A stretch of DNA of 64,000 nt, from positions 52,087 to 116,086 of IMG/VR virus record IMGVR_UViG_3300031800_000001. One strand, given 5' to 3'. The position numbers were made by a program, and so were the translations under genes. Numbering within the stretch: position 1 is the first letter of the stretch; each line of letters begins with the position of its first letter. The stretch comes from a virus. Positions 38,701 through 43,700 of this stretch are shown here, one piece after another. The notes under the pieces are model-generated. The model did not search any database. It was not told where the DNA came from and saw nothing but the letters and a program-made list of their open reading frames with translations.

Positions 38701-38874
38701 GGTACAACAGACGCAACCTCGACGTCGTCCACGGAGGGTGGGGGAGATTCGAAGGAAGATAGCGAAGCAGACGCGGATAACCATGAAAGATTTGCAGAGT
38801 TAATGCAGGCGGTTGTTCTGCAGACAATAGTTGAGGAACAGAGGCCGGGAGGTTTATTGTGGAAAACGGCGTAA
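20761..38874 (+). CDS. Giant tape measure protein with embedded enzyme-like and cell-wall domains
   Basis: A 6,037-residue protein. Residues about 70-420 match the TP901/phage-minor-tail core of tape measure proteins (ELARQGLTVEETLQRTNDAL, RRVGSTAQDVGVSFDQL). Residues 567-1273 hold five IPNF-type motifs (567, 649, 1009, 1193, 1269) separating compact modules. One has D855 and E869-x-K871 as in PD-(D/E)xK nucleases; another has HAD motifs (DFDGT from D1035, T1091, E1151-D1152). Membrane-like Gly/Ala segments occur near 1626-1654 and 5593-5635. Further along are a LysM-like domain (about 3315-3366), long charged coiled coils, a peptidoglycan-binding-like motif (VDGWDGDATTAALTLFRNKKG, near 4575), a second LysM-like region (about 4726-4800), and a SleB-like hydrolase region (ARVIFSEVGA, E5015). 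Three GEF/GEM motifs typical of tape measure C-termini lie near 4020, 5315 and 5850. It sets tail length and probably helps DNA entry. Confidence 0.93.
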   Translation: MADSFITLGTRLDSASLQSTLRQINSAITRVERKGVNIKVDSGKFTRPLGKITGATNEFTRSLEASNARVLAFGASAGAIFQVQRAFEFLLKSTIEVEKRLQDVNVILAQTDRGLAKFGNNLFSIAQKTAQSFDTVAEAATELARQGLTVEETLQRTNDALILTRLSGMDAAASVSSLTAALNTFNREALTSTQVINKLANVDAAFAVSTDDLAQAMRRVGSTAQDVGVSFDQLLAITASVQQTTARGGPVIGNALKSIFTRIQRKDTLNLLEELGIKVRDLEGQMLPAMNVLGNLAKKFPELSKAQQAHTAEVTAGVFQMNNLRAILADLGKEYSIYDKAVQISTGSTNEAILRNEMLNKTLDAQVKKTMALATQAAKKIGDLTLRPVSERVVGIMQKVLGDINDKDTNDIGGKIAQGMLSGIGNFLSGPGLLLLTGFLGKLGMNLAKFVKESGAQFMGLNTAAVQQKSIQEGIARILQSQPQLIARAATSTQARVVVEREIIGILEQETLAMLNLEKVAQRMAGMMVRGGVTVSGSGQVAAPAYLRGRGPKAAARGTGISAQGHIPNFAKKSEVSEIISAAEGGYKAGQIKQMKMPGLGTMTYNSREQVKHVPGFAQPFINPPLHSKAGRQHREKSVAETGVDPYAVPNFANPAMLSLYARGRLGVGTIGMPGKGAAASLESFGIGRFYKSGPKVPKGQKNVLRTAYDHAIAGHGVSAVKGKIALGEIGEVAVARATMPSDVAKRFYNDLLSPAMGKTAYKGFTDALGGKTKAAGIAQDIVYHQNGTARSFQGARERAMEVLANNPAAKGSFFAKAELTHSTLLEKALFERGAGQHLLPFSKVKMGQGETILDAITVKGGKVIGPAEFKPTFHAGMSGRDARGSLSYKSLFSSDSGKEGGLLHFLRSGMEKNIARGGYKDKSGQFHGPEKLRGDLNKLDDYISTAKTSDFARMQRVSQGEITLEGAKSATAIKDIFGKDVMKLLESTPSASNYDKLMAHFGAAQGFIPNLMMRGSMKKKLATASTSGKGNIFDFDGTLGIPPKGMVTTPTGMRKMQESDTWHGWSVGHMKPTELAMAAAKNKEPITVLTARGQDSVPYIQSWLKAQKIPYSEVIATGSRQYPKGIEKTHQKKAYEIFERPHLRNAKFYEDSRANAYYAALRGASKDMNIQPRIVDFGSRWGQVNPAGQGLIPNFSKDSSLTAAFKREKKATGLPENQLYAASIDTPEYKGLAVGNKRDERTRTDLIKAVKSHPNPARAGMKASGGYIPNFAADSVDYMAMTSGMMMAGMMMQMGGSSAQEKQMLADQKSDFRKQENIKKKARAAAKNQERAQKSQERERTRLQTEVKTAEREGQQATKAQLQAKHGTATTPGGPRTGGVKQAQAAQQRAADRIVRREVNRAIMHGGTPATLAGGAPIPTGGTPARIAGLGMAGVHAEAGGGRGINPATGLPHTAAYNAKIEKLRGVGFGKAQQIIAQSTQTTGTTPRGAVAVHGGDKAAKDLTKKTLLLQKAREAEARAADRVKAASDKKTAAAAKIIAQDKEIAKSSRKVTAAKAAEAKATERAAAMKPDRKAAISKWVKGKGFGLGIGIQMMAGVAEQFVGGKGETPEERAEKAKVRGVGTAAGMAGTGAMIGGVPGALIGLAIGSGLAVMDHQKASKKTAEDYAKAIQKETEARKKALLGAESYIKLQGRLTGMFNRGAGPAEQGLMRRQMKEQLMQVEDAGLRRGLIEAAGDESKMREAMAKVQETISIQEKKGGIGVLAAKAAEAGGGTRTPLMKDLAKTLSSAFELKGIKTWELMGKSGAELTTTLEGMGVGAKEAADMIAALGEENQGLIPQIMAQAQGYEELEAETSRSVESIERMALATADLNYRLSQISNSFEHLMNVSKQFFDHSQKVTKALSGSITGDDTIGKERRERFGLTGNILKNIETNTLKNTLLQKRFHDAILKMTMEKSSAGGSLPGGLQQLQVLAREMIVGPASLAAEAYREIIGDKEGTGGLGRVTARKLEDALSKAENEIKENSLKLAQSNRLLIIQNQLAVSNRSFQRRRTLQESMTAGGAFGGGGIIDALKNLTTVAGIPTRRETSRVAMMQMQGLRDLEKMGFDFANGIGKAIKENLLERTFRAEAPDALEALGMSPDNVSKIINSNFNPDVSKNIIESMNSAQGGMMAQVIDSANLSKIAQEERQYKAKLLEAEFKNRNMLVESLGANVDVTALLIGSNYDLIVSNEKLGEDSMDAQEFGARERRTNDQIYKAAIDTAMKGAVSKMGEIMVKANQGFMQAVEVFRGEQDLQHTRINQEKAFASLAGKTAGAEDMLSSLSRGEKFEMTPPKAEEIFDKSGFTRALSWVLRHEAAFLGMFSPTETMTWENLTESLDTSGVIGVRGHDVKASAFDENMMAFMKRMQRGGGEEDKLRMKAGFEAYRSTLTDANVPQFEQMSISMVRAQEGLLMAFAKISEIADKQGLIERIEDPGGGANIIRGALPLDLADWPKIAEFMGATADPAEAMRQMKKALSEMVFEGDAGKWQPNMIAELSNLSEVVRLMGREKGFEAYELKADPAKLLTALLAIQTAVIGVHPSQQGQIYTRREGSVIGHGTAQGQTFEQAVQRGERTSREFWNEIPVFSQQQPLPEGEYEKMMGAVSSMMEDYRSAGRLLFSNFQKTFKEGGTVNTDIAKQLKRSIDTLEGNEGRIRTILAALAKRTGGEEGFFETHDDLLPLLDGFDTITDEFLAMLRAIIDPDKGIVVDKKLAEQIADLLKDTLPPLKPFRAGQIYTGKPIPDRPEGGGTGDLGKAWATAFSTKVKDDLKNWKMSMDPAGELGSAMSQFEGTGPEWTDALGVLRSVVTALDELDLTISADPLETPLLAIQQSMDALKKINTNGNEDIRNAFNNKEDVVIETLRNILEAILSDESTSSSQREEIRKALNLLPDAYKRTMEDIAGRSGTRMIRDELLKLRQRGNNGTPLSPPLIPGSMLAGQVRRGTQQTSRPLTTMARQTFGKYGRAFLGGNKDYKGPRSGLPSANSLLGIKTSFKNIPDPSKIDDMMRDIQKASPDIKDPAKRASLSYLSMLKTGQKTIFNVAQQVAERLRGDNTLMIEEIHKLAPVLGDLPFRELEEGLKAANKDMSAVVRDQTDATSKAAGMAKTLSKHTMEMANIFINQNLLANFRGPQQIDKARKVGKQWMDTLKEGIPDIGGKMDPSRLGPEGLKPGTYKGGLFGGKLNQDGLWRRAAARKEGDPFIPDRTRDYEHSMMGPGSIWQLSPTRGDDTFANKRDMAYRFLEKLKQGKAHQRMMAAPGGTTGGPPALGFQPGREHTILGGETAGVIAQKFGVSLENLKEANSQIADINRINAGDKMNIPAQYSIEHTLGQKLTANQQKKIAEQLDKQFKEGVVYHNEMHKATVARKKIAENAKEIAGIEEKIKNRTIEASKAQDKLKALYAQRVMIESKLNEKEKSLAIQSSKIGDDNIRARHQAVVLRAALEQRAIKERTDQTAMLQKTVDVHGGRALLPEEIKDPRAKAAADQIAINEAANEQGQRFVDSLQAERDALLQANAALEGFSKAIGISSKDLQNMSPFELNLELIRQEGLPRQNLLDAMRSPRMPQPGGKFAAQTFSAISPSRVGEAQQKNLKEEMEKILRIEKEAAAGPRKIHLAESKVAEAKIITAGFMREPEFKAFEKSSGALKTAENKRVSEEEKVVTLLVAKGELLKKEGDNAKALDALGEEIENANTAVVIARGVEKTAIDKHNATYAEYINVIKAGEDAENELNKAKQSHIDALGAQGVIIRNWGSVAEAAIEIQKRFVTAEHVKRMEQLDTQIASTTMSLALMDDPKKFRELLESTKKLTEAQLRLAAKQARLEEAAGIGTAQDTYQREQDVTRQQLRTGKIGVWEAFGADTFEKGEAMSRGWKERVLDDMIEIREGMISSFSDGWAAFALEGKSASEVAKQWGRDFLRMINQAFYNATIGRFMGNLMSGGFGSYGRPSLPRQQSGGELHGPSHSKGGIKLEAEGGEFIVRKSEVRKPGVLGHLREINEGRVFQQGGPVGINRNIWRHPTTWPDQQPVMPGWGGGRQLGGKFQGQQNWAGQKVLPNAAGNPGGQHGIFANDFAPPAFHHRQSELEMIDLFNQRAGAAGNPFNLQKGKGAAFAKNRMDNMMQAIAGGGYLDNEHTLLGFGHRIGPNGPMLPLPARLNEKEHAAREQLQFFQDENPLAFNHLNQWWRKNKSGWTNPQVYQEGGHVMPLGAPGFSIAEKREAFKNQTLRDLKRLKMDHPRGWDIEGWPPMWTPWKQFDNEQEYKKAIVAQRRADWQADMNREDEIQGMRKAGFGPKGMLLRRDPWPGPAPVGPPFVPGPAMFAPDPRNNQGGAGMLDRMEAMRRQIEAARGNRPELVRPDKYEDGGRVTLSKPTVANVPKLDKNYILKLANNPHVLNWMKDPNTIERFNLKGNETFEGAYMKMIRHAEKIKLKPGRMNQTLSGAGIPLWRDGMTPDVANKMMGAGWIRPEAFGVLNEWFNIRDGGRGGMWARDEKNTGRWGGGVNAFYTGESEIKDQQRGLNKNLTSMGLMSPNPKPGQIKPLKVDGWDGDATTAALTLFRNKKGIPIPSRAATNDEILAHPTFAPHRIPLPGKLRDKKTRDALGMVGHHPGMSRAGWRGVAPWDMMKEKRFKSTNRAEVEVHPYTGMVDQDGPGVREGWELDPKSKWYREEEGFPSRYEIIPGKGLGHVVKVGESITAIGQQYKKEMMLSGSKDGSATTLSLALQAANPKLMETLKQRAGGKPDISKFLMPNDVVLIPGGGNLFDPKANMKAGELDGKPFPGFRRGWWDQFNKQHSSFKMDYMEYGAGGVVWDPRSSASVPNRFTRQSRLQIPGTPVSGIEGNQLLPQHRAWNNRLSAFWATTFAASGNNVPLATQRFYDGIQDHMTAGRVRAAGGQHGVSPGGYRYTRGPAVSTLVGGNIDDGGVAGMGPPARGHRIAMRNANSYFQREETPDFAPWGIHPSAVDKDVARVIFSEVGAQHEDLVHVVGDAMRNRYDNQASRTRHGISTEHGISVNGARYPARVRDRAWQVQAPNRNGRGLTWRAATAAEGVTASKIGMKDIAWQGAPGGFRPETTQQFTAIGHRENDNWHLSGRLSVFHQSPQGFADMNTWLGGGPAGRAVTAQYSRHYGSDVLGNATDGWIGARESIQNVWKKSLAQSASNKRIGNPADGVTLPGQQQSGLLAKDDEWYKSWQIGMSSEFDPRMKPTAMTQNVGPFWLWRADYTTDWQSRANDQQRSDRGLPTRRGRVQADRRQRGGLITAGSGVTDDVPVYLKKGEMVMTQKAVQDNGVQYFKDIEAGRVRMEEGGEVDEEMINEANKATEKNQENEGEETGERNPPSLNEKYGMNLAEAWGGAPGEFKMEGIATQDKKWYNSGNMPGQGMRRVAEVVEERFGKGFKYGGTNTFAYNDPDKPSLGRFFVDNKMSMYAMEAKDNPQNEMREKRRKMFVDYKVYLNDEYKNRKQQFDDFKKKKKQMLKAAWIQFAVAMVQVGVAAKSESANAEYGTEEQVKANPGKYKSMKGAPKGTKAGSYVNPTAQASWANKMKWADSPGGSALIAGTTTAAIGYGMGMEGKDIALTAGTAMATAAITSYAKIKGMGKQEQNALNSNDPAIQQAALDRWKKHLRPEEIAGAEQSIEFHGTEQQLKQWVKEENKWQKSSMHWANLANDDQTPEGQRALAKRTAQSHANKLRHVQAQKNAFIGNSQALHPDLLVRDAKNNVWGMNAKTRANLKSIKIGWARSKEAATVRRNQLEGMNENADMLGRMMQPGGNMGGFPIPRKAQGGLITGADGPPGEDTVRALLTRGEFVVSKEGVDKFPGGANALLRYNDIAKHGGQVARFAEGGMVTGRESQFNPTSPITAATGGALGLNVGQGAEGMTDSLMQLVDIVQSIRDTVDKETAEKQREKTAGGQNDTQNGTSGVNQEITNNVAVTVNVNNDGTTDATSTSSTEGGGDSKEDSEADADNHERFAELMQAVVLQTIVEEQRPGGLLWKTA
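22459..24579 (+). repeat. Five IPNF(A/S)-type motifs bracketing modules in the tape measure protein
   Basis: IPNFA (22459-22473), VPNFA (22705-22719), IPNLM (23785-23799), IPNFS (24337-24351) and IPNFA (24565-24579), usually preceded by Gly (GHIPNFA, QGFIPN, QGLIPNFS, GGYIPNFA). They separate four different sequence modules. The DNA is not repeated, so the repeat is at protein level. Confidence 0.75.
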
Positions 38875-38902
38875 ATCAAGTTAAATAAGGATACAACAGA
38901 AA

Positions 38903-39799
38903 ATGGCAAAAGAATCAATTTATAATCGGGGCTCCATAAAGGAAGGCGGGAACACGGTTGTCTGCCAATCAAGGTTTCATGCGCCAACACACGCAAGGGT
39001 CGGATCTTACATAAGGTTCTATGGCGACAACGAGATGTATCAAATAGCAAAGATGGAGCCATTTTTTTGCATACTTGATTTTGAAACAATAATATCAGAT
39101 AGGGTTTTTGTGAAAGATGAAGACGCCGTGGGATTGGTCGTGGGAGACCTAGTAGAAATTTCATACAAAGAGTACGAGCTCTCAGCCTCTATAAACGTAA
39201 TGAACGGGGGAGAAGGGTACTTAAAAGGTGACACTTTTATCGTAAAAGATGGTGTGCCAGCGGAAGACGTGATAAGTACAGAGAAAAGTCATGCAAAAAT
39301 TGAAGTAATTGAAGTGGATAAAAACGGTTGCGTCATAAAAGTTAAAGTCGTTGATTGCGGGAAATATTGGGAATCTCCGCCGGAGCAAGTTTCATTAGGT
39401 TGGGAACCGAAAGGCGGTTCAGGAAAAGGCGCAGAACTAGCTTTAGTATATAAGACAACAGATTATCGGTCCGCGATGACAAGAGAGGTCACCTCGCTGG
39501 AGGTTGCAGAAGGGGGCTGGAGGGTAATTTTTTCGAATACGCTCCCTCCTAATGTGCTTGGGGGCAAGCTTTCTTGTAAAAAACATAAATTGATTTTAAG
39601 TTCTACTTATGTTTCTATGACAAAATGGTCGGAGCATTTTCAACTTATAGTAGACTTTACGCCTAATTGTGGGGTGCCATTGATGCTGGAGAATAGTTTA
39701 TCTGTGTCGTTGGTATACAATAAGGCTATGATACTTTTAGATAAGAAAATAAAAATGCTTGAAAAAGAAATCGAAAGCCTAAAAGAGAAAGCGGATTAA
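38903..39799 (+). CDS. Structural protein of unknown function with C-terminal coiled coil
   Basis: A 298-residue protein, beta-rich for about 270 residues, with a closing coiled coil (ILLDKKIKMLEKEIESLKEK). The middle contains MNGGEGYLKGDTFIV and VVDCGKYWESPP, the same Gly-Gly-x-Gly-Tyr type of repeat found in the protein encoded tail-to-tail at 39796-40755 (SGGSSYTAPPTIEF, TPGCGYIEDP). TAAGGA about 14 bases upstream could serve as the ribosome binding site. It is the last gene of the plus-strand tail block. Its stop overlaps the stop of the opposite-strand gene by 4 bases. A trimeric virion spike or tail-associated protein is plausible but unproven. Confidence 0.55.
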   Translation: MAKESIYNRGSIKEGGNTVVCQSRFHAPTHARVGSYIRFYGDNEMYQIAKMEPFFCILDFETIISDRVFVKDEDAVGLVVGDLVEISYKEYELSASINVMNGGEGYLKGDTFIVKDGVPAEDVISTEKSHAKIEVIEVDKNGCVIKVKVVDCGKYWESPPEQVSLGWEPKGGSGKGAELALVYKTTDYRSAMTREVTSLEVAEGGWRVIFSNTLPPNVLGGKLSCKKHKLILSSTYVSMTKWSEHFQLIVDFTPNCGVPLMLENSLSVSLVYNKAMILLDKKIKMLEKEIESLKEKAD

Positions 39800-40755
39800 A
39801 ACTCTTTGGGTAATCTGTCCTCTAGTTCTTCCTGTGTGAAACTAGGGTATTCTTGTATGACTCTGTTGTAAATCTTCGCGGAAACAACGGCCTGTTTACC
39901 GTTAGGAGAAGTTGGTTTGGACACGATAAGCTTGGGGTCTTCTATGTATCCGCATCCGGGTGTTATAACTATAACCTCAGTTAACGAACCGTTTTCTATG
40001 ATACATTGATATTTAGGAGACATAGCTCCAACATATTCACACTGAAACTCTATAGTCGGGGGGGCTGTGTAGCTTGATCCACCGCTCAGAATATCCACGA
40101 TTAAAATATTATGGAATGGCGTAAATCTTAAGGCGTCTTGCCTGCCGTATCTTTGGTTGAAAAGCTCCACGTAAAATCTCTGTTGAGAGGTGGTAAACGC
40201 ATCGAAGGAGTCGACCAAACCAACGGGTGTGCCTTTGTAATAAATTTGACCATTTCTTTGGCTAAATCTAGAATCGTTCTGAGATATACCTGTCCACTCC
40301 CCATTGCTTTTCACAACCTCAAGGGTTTCAGCCCATTTTGTGAGCACAAAGTTCGGCAAGTCTCTTAGGAACTCTTTGTTGGTAACTATTATTTTCTTTT
40401 CTTTTTCGTCATTTTTTTCTAGAGCTCGCATGAATTGAATATCCAAATCCTTAAGCAACTCTCTTCTTTGTGGCATCCAATAATTAAAATTTAATTCTAT
40501 CATTTTAGCAGAATCCCATTTTACGGAATCGGTTGCTCGATCATAGACAAGACACGGCAAATAAAATTCAGGTATGACTTTGTCGCCAGAATCGACAACC
40601 GTGGCGTGAAGGACATCGTCCATCGTTTTTTTATTAGTGTCGAGGGTGTAGTGGAAAAGGAAGTCGATATCTTGCCCAGCCCTTATAATGTGCATCTCAG
40701 ACGGAGGGGCTTGATTTTTATCCTCGGGCTTAAAAAATATAACTAAAATTTGCAT
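39796..40755 (-). CDS. Tail-assembly-chaperone-like protein after gene J
   Basis: A 319-residue protein, last gene of the minus-strand tail-tip block, beginning 2 bases after the stop of J. Residues about 92-131 (NYWMPQRRELLKDLDIQFMRALEKND, then NKEFLRDLPNF) resemble the conserved motif of phage tail assembly chaperones and of fibre-associated phage proteins: Trp, Arg-rich helix, Asp, then LRDLP. The C-terminal half holds two SGGSSYTAPP/PGCGYIEDP repeats like those in virion proteins. Position after J matches where fibre or fibre-assembly genes occur in lambda-like phages. Whether it is part of the virion or only helps assembly is not settled. It ends convergently with the gene at 38903-39799. 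Confidence 0.5.
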   Translation of the reverse strand: MQILVIFFKPEDKNQAPPSEMHIIRAGQDIDFLFHYTLDTNKKTMDDVLHATVVDSGDKVIPEFYLPCLVYDRATDSVKWDSAKMIELNFNYWMPQRRELLKDLDIQFMRALEKNDEKEKKIIVTNKEFLRDLPNFVLTKWAETLEVVKSNGEWTGISQNDSRFSQRNGQIYYKGTPVGLVDSFDAFTTSQQRFYVELFNQRYGRQDALRFTPFHNILIVDILSGGSSYTAPPTIEFQCEYVGAMSPKYQCIIENGSLTEVIVITPGCGYIEDPKLIVSKPTSPNGKQAVVSAKIYNRVIQEYPSFTQEELEDRLPKEF

Positions 40756-40757
40756 GA

Positions 40758-43700
40758 TTAACTTAAATTGTAAGTGCTAATACCTTGGTCTTGTCCGTAC
40801 TTAGTAGCTTTTGTCGTGTCCCAAGTATCAAAATTGTAATCAAAAACTGGATCAGAACTTAATTGGCCAAATCCACCAAGGTCTTCTCCTCCCGGTGGGA
40901 AAGGCGAGCCGAGTAATATGCCAACAAAAAGATTTCCTTGTACTGGCCTGCTACCTTGACCGAAGCCTCCAAGCGCAGAGTCTTTGAGGGTGAAGTGAGT
41001 CGTTGTCTTTTGGAGAACGCCATCCTTTGTGAGTATTTGCATATTTGGAGAAAGAGATGAGTCCGACCCATAAACGGGGATTCTGTCAGTTGCTGTCCTC
41101 CATTTGGGCGTCGCAGAGAACCAAACAACTATTTCATACTGATCTGTGGGTTGTGGCGTAGTAAATGTAAATTTGCGAGCTTGTCTGTATGCTTGGATAG
41201 TTGTGAAATTATATTTTGTTTCTGGGCTTTTACCTCCAGTACTCCAAGCTCTTCTTATTTGATAGTCTCCGGCGTAATCCACAAGGGTAATTGTATCGAA
41301 ACCTCCTAGGTGATAGCTAAGGTCTGTCGCGCAATCCCAGTTAACGTTTACGACTGCCCAAGCTCTCCACGACAAAGAGCCAGCCAAGAAGGCGTTTCTC
41401 GCTCCAATCTTGATAACGTTATCGGAAAACTCGTTGCCCCATAATAATTTTTTAACTATATCTTTTTTGGTGGGTCTTTGTTTTCCGGCTTCCGATAAAA
41501 AATGATCAACAAACGCAACGGCCATATAAAGATGCGTAAATGATCCGACCTCTCCTATAGCGCTCTCGGATTGAATGTTCTGGAACGGAGTAGGCACGCT
41601 AAGTGCATAATCAAGACTGGAGGTAAACCCTTGGCCCATAACGAGATACGTCTCGGCGCTCAAATTGAGTCTATACGGACTCGTTAGCTCTGCTGAGTTA
41701 TCGCCCCCAAGGCTTCCATCGTCATCTATGAGGCCATTTTGTAGCATCGTTGGTATGTCGGAGGTGTCAAAGTGACTTCTTGAAATTAAGAAGGCGGCAT
41801 TTGTAACATCAGCTTGTCCTGTAACGCGTCCCGGAAGATCTCTTCTAAGGAGAAAATTAAGAGTTCCATCGGCGTTTAACCATTGGTCGGTACAGTAATT
41901 GACAGTGTTTGGGTGCACGCAGTTTTCTGCAGCTTGACCGGGTCCTTCTGCAACTCGGTGAGTTAATCTTATTCCACTTGCGGGTGTGTTTTGAATATAT
42001 AATATATCATATCCAGCTGGATTTTCAGCATGAGAGGAGTCCTGAGTGAGGACACCGGCGGGAGTATATAAAACTTGACCTCCAGCAGAAGAGTTGCCGT
42101 CTGCATCTATAGCTTCTACAACGACATCCATTGCTCTAAGTGGGGTAACGATTTCCCCTCTTACGGAGGGATAATCGTATCCAGCGGGCAAAGCAATGTC
42201 CATATTATCATTTAAAGAAAGAGAATAATTAAGGTCAGCAGGAGTCTGGCCAGTAATCTCCTTATGAATCAAGGGGTCTGGGAAATCATTTCCGGGACCA
42301 GATGGTTTTCTAAAGGTTATCCTAAATGTATAATCTTGAGGGAGAGCCAGCCCTGCCAGTTCAGTTGGATCACCCGCGAAACCGGCTTGCCAAGCTATGT
42401 TGGCGTTCCCAAGATGATAATAGGGCCAGCCGTCTTTGCTTCCAGCGTCGTTATCAACGTTAGTTAACGCGTAGTTTGCCGCTTCTGATACCTGCTGTGT
42501 AAAGTCTGATAAATCTGTGGCCCCAGCTAAAGAAAGCGCAGATATGGATACGTCCCTAATAAGATTAATATCACTGACGGTTACGCTAGCTGCGCAGTGA
42601 GCGTTCCTACTTTCTGATCTTCCGTGTTTGTTTACCGAATAAATCCTTACATAGTATGTTCCGTTTTGGAATGGAATAAAATATGTGGATGGAGAACTGC
42701 CATCGTCAGGAACAAACCTACTAAAATATACACCGTTTGGGTGGGCTCCCCATATATCTTCATGAAAATCTTCGCTGTTAACGAAATTGGCGTCCCTCTT
42801 TATGTAAATATTATAGCCAGCTAAATTAGTGTCTGGACTTGGCTTATTCCATCGAATCGTAACCTTTTTTGCTGTTAAGCTGCCTAGCTGAGAAATGGTA
42901 AATGGACTAGACGAGAACGTAGGAGCATTTGGGGTGCCTATAGATTCCGTCACGAGGGGCTCGTATTTTTTATCAACAAAATCAAACTTATCGGGGTCAT
43001 GCGCTACGCATTGAACTCCATATCTGAAATTATTTTTTTCTTCTACCCCGATGACTTTCCAGAGCTCTTGATCTCGTTTACCGCCGTGTCCTTGGAGCAA
43101 AGCGCCGGTATATGCCACTGACCAGATGAAACTGTCTGGCGAATCCTCTACGAACCCGGAATAGTTGACCCCATCAGGAGCTAATTGTTCATTCCCGTTT
43201 CTGTCCCAAAGCAGCCCTGTGAATCCTGTTACGTTGTAATCTTTGTCGTTGAGTACGTTTGTTCCGTTGTGGTATAGCCCCGTGAAATGTATTATAGTGT
43301 GGTTTTCAATGGACGTTTTGTCATAGTCAGAAATTGATAATGACCCATCAGCCATTAAGTCATTGGTGGCCCAACCACTTTCTCCCACGAAGTTGGTTAA
43401 TGTTCCGACCCCGGCATCTGCTTTCCTGAAATTAAGATTCTGAACAGCGGATTTTCTGCTATAAAGATTTGCCAAATCGCTTGTGCTAAGGTCAGTTACC
43501 AGAGGGTCACCATAAGCTGGAGGGGTTACGATGCTAAAATTTAATTGAGCCTTATCGCCGAGCTCAGGTATTGAATAATGAGCGCCACCATCAAGCCAAC
43601 CAGATATCGAGCTATCAAGAACTGCTCTCCCCGTCCAGTTCGGTTGGCCGTCCATGTTATGGCCAGAAGAAATCTGAAAATTAAGAATTCTCCCCCCCCT

